From positions 1-12,873 of the forward strand of contig JAZUKH010000195.1 of NCBI GenBank assembly GCA_045643185.1: a DNA stretch of 12,873 bases. The letters run 5' to 3'. Below, piece after piece: positions 1 to 6,128 of the stretch (positions within the stretch are counted from its first letter, which is position 1; each line of letters starts with the position of its first letter). The stretch is from RGIG464 sp045643185. Lineage in GTDB: Bacteria; Myxococcota_A; Bradymonadia; UBA4248. The notes beneath the pieces were generated by a model that made no database searches, was not told the origin of the DNA, and saw nothing but the letters and a program-made list of their open reading frames with translations. The translations under genes and the position numbers were made by a program.

Positions 1-38
1 CCCCCTCGCCTGGCGGGGCCTAATACCGGGCTGACGGT

Positions 39-812
39 TTACCCCGTTTGTGCCTTGCCGTCTACATTAGATACAGCGACATTTTGCGATCCAGGCGCCT
101 GACCTTCGACTGGCCTGTCGCCCGCCTGCGCCTCAAGACCGGCTTTTTGTTTCATCGCAAGCTCTTCAGCAACACTTCGCAGCATGCGAGGCGCCAGGCC
201 TTTAATGACGCGCGCCACTTTACGGCTTCCGTCAAAATAGTCGGCGCACATAAACGCCACCGGGCTTTCATCCTCGATCAAAAACACGTACGACGACGTC
301 GTCATTGTGAGCGACGACTGGCGCTTTCTGAACCCAATGACCGCGTTGTAATCGATCTCGCGCTTCGAAAAACCGATGCGATGAACAAACCCCGTCTTGT
401 AAAACACCGTTTTGTCCAACACGTGGCGCAAACGCCAGACGCCGATCGCCGCGATCGGCACGGTCATCAAAAACAACGGCAGGCGAAGTGCCCAACTCGT
501 TGGCATCAACAAATTCAGCGCCAACGGCACTAACCAACCCAGTGAACACAGCAGAATGTATTTGCGGCGAGGCATCAGTGCCGCACATGACGCCCCAAAC
601 TTCGCGTGAGCAACAAGGTCCGGAGCCGCATCGGGATACGTCAATTCACGATCGATCAGACGACGCTCGTCAATGTGGCAATCTGAACCGCGACGACGAG
701 AACGAAATCCACGATACCAAACCACGACTTTGGGCAAAAACGTGATCATCAGCACGGCAAAACCGGCTAATCCGACCCACGGTCCAAAGGTACTTTGAAG
801 GGCATCCATCAT
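39..812 (-). CDS. Membrane protein with PH-like soluble domain, function unknown
   Basis: I do not recognise a named family for this 257-residue protein. It has one hydrophobic segment near the N-terminus (about residues 11-32), then a basic, polar stretch (33-83), then two adjacent hydrophobic segments (about 84-103 and 109-126). The remaining soluble part (about 130-212) alternates short beta-like stretches and ends in a helix. This resembles the small membrane-attached bacterial PH-like domains, but that is inference from pattern only. The tail after residue 220 is polar and probably disordered. Two ATG codons are adjacent; the first has a TAAGGA Shine-Dalgarno sequence nine bases upstream, so I use it. 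A promoter-like pair lies upstream on the same strand. The gene is divergent from the ZIP-like transporter across a long repeat-bearing gap, so the two are not an operon. Confidence 0.75.
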   Translation of the reverse strand: MMDALQSTFGPWVGLAGFAVLMITFLPKVVVWYRGFRSRRRGSDCHIDERRLIDRELTYPDAAPDLVAHAKFGASCAALMPRRKYILLCSLGWLVPLALNLLMPTSWALRLPLFLMTVPIAAIGVWRLRHVLDKTVFYKTGFVHRIGFSKREIDYNAVIGFRKRQSSLTMTTSSYVFLIEDESPVAFMCADYFDGSRKVARVIKGLAPRMLRSVAEELAMKQKAGLEAQAGDRPVEGQAPGSQNVAVSNVDGKAQTG

Positions 813-871
813 GGAAACGATTCCTTACTGCTTACATAGTCGATCACCACAAAACGACCTGACAAACCTAC

Positions 872-901
872 ATTATCTTACACACGCATTTGTTTTTTCA
901 A
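872..901 (-). promoter_or_regulatory. Candidate sigma-70 promoter for the minus-strand membrane protein
   Basis: Read on the minus strand, TTGAAA (901-896) is followed after 18 bases by GATAAT (877-872). Each hexamer matches the consensus at five of six positions. Transcription would start near 865, giving a leader of about 50 bases before the ATG at 812. This rests on consensus match and position only. Confidence 0.45.
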
Positions 902-1002
902 CCCGATGCGACGAAAAAACGTGCTAAAACGTCACACTTGTGCCCAGGCACACCAGTTTATTTGAACCGAACTGGTTACTACTCAGGTGAAGTAAGAAAG
1001 TT

Positions 1003-1042
1003 TTAATAGAGAGCGCATGAACGCAAAGCGTTCAAAGCGCGT
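1003..1042. repeat. Interspersed palindromic repeat, copy 1
   Basis: The stretch 1012-1042 matches 7373-7403 at 28 of 31 bases without gaps. Both copies are preceded by TTAATA a few bases upstream. The centre of this copy is a perfect 7-bp inverted repeat, TGAACGCaaaGCGTTCA (1018-1034), flanked by GCGC on each side. It could be an operator, a hairpin in RNA, or a member of an intergenic repeat family. Confidence 0.65.
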
Positions 1043-1081
1043 GTTATAAAACGAAAAAAGCGCGAACAGTATGAAAAATAG

Positions 1082-1205
1082 GCGGCTGGAAGCCGCGCAC
1101 CGGCAATGCCGGTGCTGGCATAACCGTGTCTGTCGAACACGAAGGCAAGACGGGCACGGTTGATATGGCCTTTCCTTTTTGCCCCCGCGCCAAAGGCGCG
1201 CGGGC
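1082..1205. repeat. Cluster of GC-rich hairpins
   Basis: Several inverted repeats sit back to back: GCGGCT/AGCCGC (1082-1087, 1091-1096, loop GGA); GCACCGGC/GCCGGTGC (1097-1104, 1108-1115, loop AAT); AACCGTG/CACGGTT (1122-1128, 1155-1161) enclosing a smaller CGTGT/ACACG (1125-1129, 1137-1141); and CGCGCC/GGCGCG (1186-1191, 1195-1200, loop AAA), extended by a bulged outer stem. None is followed by a good T-run, so they are not a standard terminator. They could be a structured RNA, a transcription barrier or a repeat element. Confidence 0.6.
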
Positions 1206-1282
1206 TGCTCGGCTAAGCTGTAACACGGTAGGTCTAGCACATACATAAATTGCTTTAATAAATCCCCAAAAACGTATACACA

Positions 1283-3307
1283 ATGTCATTTTGCGAACGT
1301 GTATCGCGTTTTTTGGGCTTATTTGGCATGATTAAACTAATTTTTAGCATCGTTGCGCTTTACTTTGGCGCAGGCATCTACCCATTCATCAAGAAACACC
1401 CAGCCTGGCTGTCGTTTTTTGACGCCTTTGTGTTGGTGTCGATCATCGGGTTGACGCTTTTCCACCTACTTCCGCATAGTATCGAAGCGGCAGGCATGTG
1501 GGCTTTGCTAGCGGCGCTGATCGGTTTTGGTATGTTGTCCGCCCTTCACCTGATCCAGCCGCATCACGACCATGGACACGAAAAGACCCATAACGCGATC
1601 GTATGGTTTGCGCTCGTCGGCTTCATCATTCACACACTGATGGACGGCATGGCACTCGGCATGGGGCTGTCTGACACCGCAAATTTTGCTGATGCCTTGG
1701 GACTTGGCGTGCTGTTTCACCGTTTACCGGTCGGCATTTTCTTTGCCATGATCCTGATGCCGAGCTACGGCGCCAAAACGACGATCGCCGCCATGACGGC
1801 GCTTGCCACGTCGACCCTCATCGGCGCGGGCATTGCGCATTTCGCCATGCCACACATGGGACTCATGTTTTTGAACCTCGTGCAGGCACTCATCGCAGGC
1901 TCCTTACTTCACGTGGTTTTTCACAACATCTCGATCGAAGGCGAAGGTCACAAAAAACACGGTTGGGCATGGGCAAAAGGCCTGGGGGCCGTCGTTGGCA
2001 TAGCCGTCTTGATTTTGATCGACACCGTCATGCCGGCCCACGCGCACGCGCATGGTGTAGACACATTGATGACCATTGCAGAACAGCTGTTGGGCATGAG
2101 TCCTTGCTGGATCGCCATGACTGCCATTGTTGCGCTCGCCTACTTTTTGAGACGCAAAAATCACCATTTGGGTTGTGAGATCGCTGCGTTGCTGGATCCC
2201 CAACCGACACCAGGCTTGGTCGATGCCCGATTTCACGGTTTTAACGCGGCTGCCCTGATCGCTGCCACAGCATCACTCAGTCTGCCAATGCTGCTCGCCT
2301 GGTTGATCGGCAACACGCTCGTCGCAATTTACGCGCGCCACGAGTCCAAACACTTCGAATTTTGTAATGCCTGCCAGCGTTACGAATCTGACAAGCGCTG
2401 CACTCAAACCAAGTCATTCGGACTGTGGCTCGCCACGTCGTGGTCACAGTTGTTCATTTTTGCCGTCGTTTTGGCGCTCACACCCACGTATTTCGAACCA
2501 CTTCTCGAAGATATGACGCTGCCGACCTGGGCGCTCGCCCTGGCCGTTGTGATCACGCTTGCCACACTCGTCTTGGCCAAACGCGGACTGGCTTACATCG
2601 TCACCGTTTTTTTAGCAGCGGTCGGCGCATCCTGCCTCGAGCTGCATGAGCCGAAAGACCTAGCCTTATTGCTCGTCCTTGCCTGGGGTGCCGGCTTTTT
2701 ATTCGACTACCACGCCAGTTACCTGTTGCGCACCGGTCTTGATGATGAGTCCTCACTCAAGCGACTCAAACGCATTCAGATCGTCGCCCCAAGCATTATT
2801 ATAGTATGCGCTCTGGCTGCCGGTGCCGGTTTTGCCGCAACTCACCCCGTTGAAGTATCACAAACAATCGTTGTGCCCGATGAAGTGTCAGAAGATCAAC
2901 ATGCCTTGCCTTCAAGCAATGTCATAGCGCACGAACACGACGAACACGCGCCCGAACACGACGAACACGACGAACACGCGCACGAACACGACGAACACGC
3001 ACACGAGCACCACCATCATCACCATCACGACATCGTGTTTGATCATCATGACATGCTGCCACAAATTGTCGCGCAACTCATAAGCGTGCTATTGTTTTTG
3101 CTGACAGGTCTCGTCTTGATGTTCAGGCACGGACCAAGAAAATTGTTCGAAATGGCAATGGGCCGACATGGTCATCGACATGAACACGAACATGCACATG
3201 AACACGAACACGAAGATCACAGTCACTGTCACGAACACGAGTGCCATGAATGTCACGAGTGGCATGACCATCACGAACACCACGACCACGATCTCGATGA
3301 AAAATAA
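1283..3307 (+). CDS. ZIP-like metal transporter with extra membrane domain and His-rich regions
   Basis: Probably moves a divalent metal such as zinc across the inner membrane. The N-terminal part (about residues 13-252) has roughly eight membrane segments. It carries the two ZIP signature sites in changed form: H117-x3-D121-G122 in the fourth segment and H146-R-L-P in the fifth, where typical ZIPs have HE-x-P-HE. A second half (about 270-520) adds further membrane segments that I cannot assign, with a C361-x2-C364 pair and C373 in a loop. A His/Glu/Asp stretch (550-582) precedes a last membrane segment (about 593-613), and the tail (625-672) is again His-rich with four cysteines. At 674 residues it is about twice the size of a normal ZIP. 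The start is uncertain: no Shine-Dalgarno sequence is seen at the ATG used, and the ATG at 1328 is an alternative. Metal and direction of transport are not shown by the sequence. Confidence 0.75.
   Translation: MSFCERVSRFLGLFGMIKLIFSIVALYFGAGIYPFIKKHPAWLSFFDAFVLVSIIGLTLFHLLPHSIEAAGMWALLAALIGFGMLSALHLIQPHHDHGHEKTHNAIVWFALVGFIIHTLMDGMALGMGLSDTANFADALGLGVLFHRLPVGIFFAMILMPSYGAKTTIAAMTALATSTLIGAGIAHFAMPHMGLMFLNLVQALIAGSLLHVVFHNISIEGEGHKKHGWAWAKGLGAVVGIAVLILIDTVMPAHAHAHGVDTLMTIAEQLLGMSPCWIAMTAIVALAYFLRRKNHHLGCEIAALLDPQPTPGLVDARFHGFNAAALIAATASLSLPMLLAWLIGNTLVAIYARHESKHFEFCNACQRYESDKRCTQTKSFGLWLATSWSQLFIFAVVLALTPTYFEPLLEDMTLPTWALALAVVITLATLVLAKRGLAYIVTVFLAAVGASCLELHEPKDLALLLVLAWGAGFLFDYHASYLLRTGLDDESSLKRLKRIQIVAPSIIIVCALAAGAGFAATHPVEVSQTIVVPDEVSEDQHALPSSNVIAHEHDEHAPEHDEHDEHAHEHDEHAHEHHHHHHHDIVFDHHDMLPQIVAQLISVLLFLLTGLVLMFRHGPRKLFEMAMGRHGHRHEHEHAHEHEHEDHSHCHEHECHECHEWHDHHEHHDHDLDEK
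2932..2999 (+). repeat. Short tandem repeat within the His-rich coding region
   Basis: The octamer CGAACACG occurs seven times at spacings of 9 or 12 bases and encodes Glu-His-Asp/Ala units. Because the spacings are multiples of three, gain or loss of units would keep the frame and change the length of the His-rich loop. Confidence 0.8.
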
Positions 3308-3329
3308 CGGGAACATCGCGTCCTGATTC

Positions 3330-3358
3330 CTCGTTTTACACGCCGTGTGTCAAACGAG
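3330..3358 (+). other. Hairpin downstream of the transporter gene
   Basis: CTCGTTT (3330-3336) pairs with AAACGAG (3352-3358). Inside it, ACAC (3338-3341) pairs with GTGT (3345-3348) around a GCC loop. It lies 22 bases past the transporter stop codon. No T-run follows, so it may stabilise the 3' end or act as a weak terminator. A second small hairpin, CGTCGC/GCGACG (3386-3391, 3397-3402), follows before sdhB. Confidence 0.4.
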
Positions 3359-3446
3359 ACCATGATACAAACACAAGTTTTTACGCGTCGCCTCATGCGA
3401 CGGCATAACGCATCTACTCAAAATACAGCGCCTTTTTGGAGGAAAT

Positions 3447-4181
3447 ATGAAATTCAAAGTCTGGAGACAGGCTGACGCCAAATCCGAAGGTCATTTTGAA
3501 ACCTACGAACTGGACGTTAAAAGCGAAATGTCGCTTTTTGACTGTCTGGACACGCTCAACGAATCGCTCGTCATGAAGCACGAAGCGCCGATCGCATTTG
3601 ATTCAGATTGTCGTGAAGGCATTTGCGGCACGTGTGGTCTGGCAGTCAACGGCGTGCCCCACGGCCCTGTGCCTCGCACGACGACGTGTCAGCTACACAT
3701 GCACCATTTCAAAGGCCAGGACGAGATCACGATCGAACCATTCCGCGCGAAAACGATGCCGATCATCAAAGACTGCATGGTCGACAAGTCGGCACTCGAC
3801 CGCGTAGCCAAAGCCGGTGGCTACATCAGCGTCAAAACCGGTCAACAACCTGAAGCCAACGCCATCCTGATTCCCAAGAAAAAAGCTGATGAGGCGTTCA
3901 GCTACGCGGCCTGTATCGGTTGCGGCGCCTGCGTAGCCGCTTGTTCAAACGGTGCGGCGCACCTCTATACTGGCGCCAAGATCGCCCAGTTGCTCGCACT
4001 CCCCCAGGGCGACCCGGAACGCGCTGAACGCGCACACAAAATGGTTCAACAAGTGATGAAAGAAGGCTTTGGCGGTTGTTCTAACGAGGGCGAATGCGAA
4101 GCCGTATGCCCAAAACAGGTCAAAACTGGCGCCATCGCCGCCATGAACCGCGAATACATTCGATCTTTGTTCACAAAGTAG
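3447..4181 (+). CDS. sdhB: Succinate dehydrogenase/fumarate reductase iron-sulfur subunit
   Basis: This subunit passes electrons between the FAD of SdhA/FrdA and the quinone site of the membrane anchor, on the inner membrane. The 244-residue length is normal. The N-terminal ferredoxin domain holds the [2Fe-2S] cysteines C55, C60, C63 and C81. The C-terminal domain holds C156-x2-C159-x2-C162 with C166, then C211, C217 and C221, which supply the [4Fe-4S] and [3Fe-4S] clusters. All expected ligands are present. The motif order and the GYISV and FGGC segments fit the type-B enzymes with one large cytochrome b subunit. GGAGGA lies just upstream of the ATG, so the start is firm. The oddity is context: no sdhA or sdhC adjoins it, with a metal transporter upstream and tRNAs downstream. 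Whether it works in succinate oxidation or fumarate reduction cannot be told from this subunit. Confidence 0.93.
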   Translation: MKFKVWRQADAKSEGHFETYELDVKSEMSLFDCLDTLNESLVMKHEAPIAFDSDCREGICGTCGLAVNGVPHGPVPRTTTCQLHMHHFKGQDEITIEPFRAKTMPIIKDCMVDKSALDRVAKAGGYISVKTGQQPEANAILIPKKKADEAFSYAACIGCGACVAACSNGAAHLYTGAKIAQLLALPQGDPERAERAHKMVQQVMKEGFGGCSNEGECEAVCPKQVKTGAIAAMNREYIRSLFTK

Positions 4182-4203
4182 CGCCGTAACTGGTTGCGGC
4201 GCT
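4180..4203 (+). terminator. Possible sdhB terminator hairpin without T-run
   Basis: AGCGCCG (4180-4186) pairs with CGGCGCT (4197-4203), and AAC/GTT can extend the stem inside. It begins in the sdhB stop codon. No T-run follows, so it would be a weak or Rho-assisted terminator at best. Confidence 0.35.
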
Positions 4204-4207
4204 CTCC

Positions 4208-4228
4208 TGTGGATAAATCTGTGGATAA
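4208..4228 (+). promoter_or_regulatory. Two perfect DnaA boxes in direct repeat
   Basis: TGTGGATAA occurs at 4208-4216 and again at 4220-4228. Its complement TTATCCACA is the strong consensus DnaA box. The boxes have the same orientation, start 12 bases apart, and are followed at once by an A/T tract (4229-4250). I found no other perfect box in the window. They could be part of a replication-related site or make the tRNA promoter just downstream responsive to DnaA. Confidence 0.7.
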
Positions 4229-4280
4229 TTTAAAAAATATAAAAAAAAATCTTGCCAAGACGGGACGTTTGAGCTATTAA
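4229..4280 (+). promoter_or_regulatory. tRNA promoter with UP-element-like A/T tract
   Basis: TTGCCA (4252-4257, five of six consensus) is separated by 17 bases from TATTAA (4275-4280). The 22 bases upstream of the -35 are almost pure A and T, as in UP elements that bind the RNA polymerase alpha subunit. The stretch after the -10 (4281-4289) is GC-rich, as in growth-rate and ppGpp-controlled stable RNA promoters. Transcription would begin near 4287, six bases before tRNA-Pro. It probably drives both tRNAs and perhaps rpmG and hemW. Confidence 0.7.
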
Positions 4281-4292
4281 CGCGCGCCGTCA

Positions 4293-4366
4293 CGGGGCGT
4301 GGCGCAGTCTGGTAGCGCGTCTGCTTTGGGAGCAGAAAGCCGTAGGTTCAAATCCTATCGCCCCGA
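4293..4366 (+). tRNA. tRNA-Pro (anticodon TGG)
   Basis: A full cloverleaf can be drawn. The acceptor arms are CGGGGCG (4293-4299) and CGCCCCG (4359-4365) with discriminator A at 4366. The anticodon stem TCTGC/GCAGA encloses loop TTTGGGA with anticodon TGG at 4327-4329. The T arm carries GGTTCAAATCC. The 5' C1 is typical of proline tRNA. CCA is not encoded and would be added after transcription. Confidence 0.95.
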
Positions 4367-4372
4367 TTCCAC

Positions 4373-4446
<74 letters not shown>

Positions 4447-4517
4447 CTTTTCCGGCATTTCATAGCGTTCTATTTGGGCTAGATTTGCTTTAATTTGTTT
4501 CCTTAGAGGTGATTACA

Positions 4518-4682
4518 ATGGCAGCAGTTCGCGAAAAAATCCGTCTCGTCTCCGAAGCCGGTACGGGCTATTTCTATACGACCACAAAGAATCGTAAGAC
4601 GACCCCCGATAAACTTCGTTTCAAAAAATATGATCCGAAAGCCAAACAGCACGTTTGGTTTAAAGAAGCTAAAATCAAGTAA
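4518..4682 (+). CDS. rpmG: 50S ribosomal protein L33
   Basis: This 54-residue protein is a component of the large ribosomal subunit near the E site. It begins MAAVREKIRLVS, has the family core GTGYFYTTTKNRK, and ends FKEAKIK, very close to the E. coli type over its full length. It has no cysteine, so it is the zinc-independent (C-minus) form. AGAGGTGAT upstream supplies a Shine-Dalgarno sequence. It lies 71 bases past tRNA-Arg with no clear terminator or separate promoter, so it is probably on the same transcript. It is not followed by secE or nusG, a common neighbourhood for rpmG, but by hemW. Confidence 0.95.
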   Translation: MAAVREKIRLVSEAGTGYFYTTTKNRKTTPDKLRFKKYDPKAKQHVWFKEAKIK

Positions 4683-4688
4683 TTTCTC

Positions 4689-5918
4689 TTGATTCACGAT
4701 TTCTTCAAAAAGGGACGTTTGGATGAGTACGCTGATCCTAGGAGATTCAGCGTATATATCCACGTCCCTTTTTGCGTTCGACGATGTCGTTATTGTGCCT
4801 TTTTTTCCACGACATTCAAAACGCTCCCCGAAAACGAATACGTCACAGGTTTACTTCAGGAAGCAGCGCTTCGCGCTGACGACTTCACAACCTCGGAAGT
4901 TCCCAAACGCCTTCACACGCTATATTTTGGCGGTGGCACGCCATCTCGGCTCTCAGATTGCGCCATTGCTAGATTGTTGCAAGGTATACAAACACGATTT
5001 GGACAAGCGGACGAGATCACGTTGGAGTGCAACCCAGAGCACGTCACGCCAGAACGTGCACGAGCCTGGAAAGACATGGGCATTCATCGTCTATCTCTTG
5101 GTGTTCAATCCTTTGACGACCGAATGCTCACATTTTTTGGCCGCGGACACACTGGCGACCAGGCCAAACGAGCGATAGAAACGATCTTTAAGGCCGGTAT
5201 TCGCGAGATCAGCCTCGACTTGATCTATGGCGGCCACCTGGACGGCGTTGATCCGCTTGAACTCTGGTCACAACAACTTCAATGCGCACGACAATGCGGT
5301 ACGCAACACGTTTCGTGTTACGCACTCACGCTCGAACCGCACACGCCATTGCATTCTTTACAAAACCGTGGTCAAAACGTCCTCGAATCCGACGAGTGCA
5401 TGGTTAAAATGATGCAAATGATCCCCGACGGGCTTGGTATGCGTCAATACGAGATCTCAAACTATGCGATCGACGGATGCTTTTCAGCCCATAACACGTC
5501 TTGCTGGGCTGGTGAGTGCTACATGGGACTCGGTGCGGGCGCCCATTCATTTTGGAAAAATCACGATAACTTTGTGCGACGCGCAAACCTGGCCGATGTC
5601 CATGCCTACCTGGCCGCGACAAGCCACGGCAACGATGCACCAACAGACTTCGTGGAGAACCTCAGCCCTCAGCTGCACCTCGCAGAATCCCTCATCTGTG
5701 CCGCGCGAACGCGTTTTGACTGGTGCCCAGAACACATTGCAATACGCGACAACGCTGATCTGACACCCTATCGCTCTGCGCTTCAACTAGCTGTAAAGCG
5801 CGGTCTACTCAAAAAACTCGACGCACCAGATGGCGATGTCTATCAGACAACAAACACCGGTGTCATGCTCAACAATATTCTCGACGAGATCCTGTTTGAA
5901 CCTGCCCCCACTGAATGA
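4689..5918 (+). CDS. hemW: HemW-like radical SAM protein
   Basis: HemW is the radical SAM relative of the oxygen-independent coproporphyrinogen III oxidase HemN; it is thought to handle heme rather than decarboxylate the substrate. The [4Fe-4S]/SAM site is C29-x3-C33-x2-C36 followed by A-F, lacking the extra cysteine of HemN (CxxxCxxCxC), which favours HemW. Other family marks are GGGTP (81-85), ECNPE (113-117), a GVQSF stretch (138-142), QYEISNYA (253-260) and the HN...W...GLGAGAHSF segment (268-288). The start is unclear. The frame opens with TTG at 4689; a second in-frame TTG at 4719 would give a more usual N-terminus but has only three bases to AGGGA (4711-4715). The best-placed ATG, at 4723, is in another frame. 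It lies within 40 bases of rpmG and is likely co-transcribed. Confidence 0.88.
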   Translation: MIHDFFKKGRLDEYADPRRFSVYIHVPFCVRRCRYCAFFSTTFKTLPENEYVTGLLQEAALRADDFTTSEVPKRLHTLYFGGGTPSRLSDCAIARLLQGIQTRFGQADEITLECNPEHVTPERARAWKDMGIHRLSLGVQSFDDRMLTFFGRGHTGDQAKRAIETIFKAGIREISLDLIYGGHLDGVDPLELWSQQLQCARQCGTQHVSCYALTLEPHTPLHSLQNRGQNVLESDECMVKMMQMIPDGLGMRQYEISNYAIDGCFSAHNTSCWAGECYMGLGAGAHSFWKNHDNFVRRANLADVHAYLAATSHGNDAPTDFVENLSPQLHLAESLICAARTRFDWCPEHIAIRDNADLTPYRSALQLAVKRGLLKKLDAPDGDVYQTTNTGVMLNNILDEILFEPAPTE

Positions 5919-6011
5919 GCGGCCACGTTCCGTAATAACGACAAAATGGCTTTTGTTGCCTGCGCAAAGATCACGATTCAGCGGCCATAACACAATGTAG
6001 GTAAATGTGCG

Positions 6012-6046
6012 TAATTCGTGACAAAATCCTATAGACGAATTAAATT
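6012..6046 (+). promoter_or_regulatory. Candidate promoter with overlapping operator, upstream of the sigma factor
   Basis: GTGACA (6018-6023) and TAAATT (6041-6046) are 17 bases apart, matching the sigma-70 consensus at five and four of six positions. A perfect 8-bp inverted repeat, TAATTCGT (6012-6019) and ACGAATTA (6035-6042), overlaps both hexamers, as expected for a repressor site. The leader would be about 75 bases. Support is by pattern only. Confidence 0.4.
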
Positions 6047-6128
6047 TGGTGTAGAAATTGTTTTTGGTCGTTGCTTTTGAACCACAAAGCACGACTCAAA
6101 ACGAGAATCATTTGTCGAAGGCACAAAC

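Larger units (their letters stand above)
813..1282. other. 470-bp intergenic gap with repeat and hairpin cluster
   Basis: No credible gene lies here. The short minus-strand open frames across it have no coding character and simply read through the hairpins. From left to right it holds the leader and promoter of the minus-strand gene, an AT-rich stretch, the word TTACTACTCAG (976-986, found again at 8976-8986), a palindromic repeat (1003-1042), a run of GC-rich hairpins (1082-1205), and an AT-rich stretch before the transporter gene. I see no clear promoter for the transporter: TTGCTT (1250-1255) and TATACA (1275-1280) are 19 bases apart and would start transcription past the annotated ATG. 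Confidence 0.6.

Noticed and set aside
983..1246. Minus-strand open frame of 87 codons, whose product shares a TRFER-x2-FMR peptide with one at 7362-7556
   Set aside because: The shared peptide comes from the 31-base DNA repeat. Two of the three differences change an amino acid and the rest of the frames is unrelated, so conservation is at DNA level, not protein level.
4723..5178. Plus-strand open frame of 151 codons starting at a well-placed ATG
   Set aside because: It overlaps the conserved radical SAM part of hemW in another frame and shows no domain. Kept only as a note on the hemW start.
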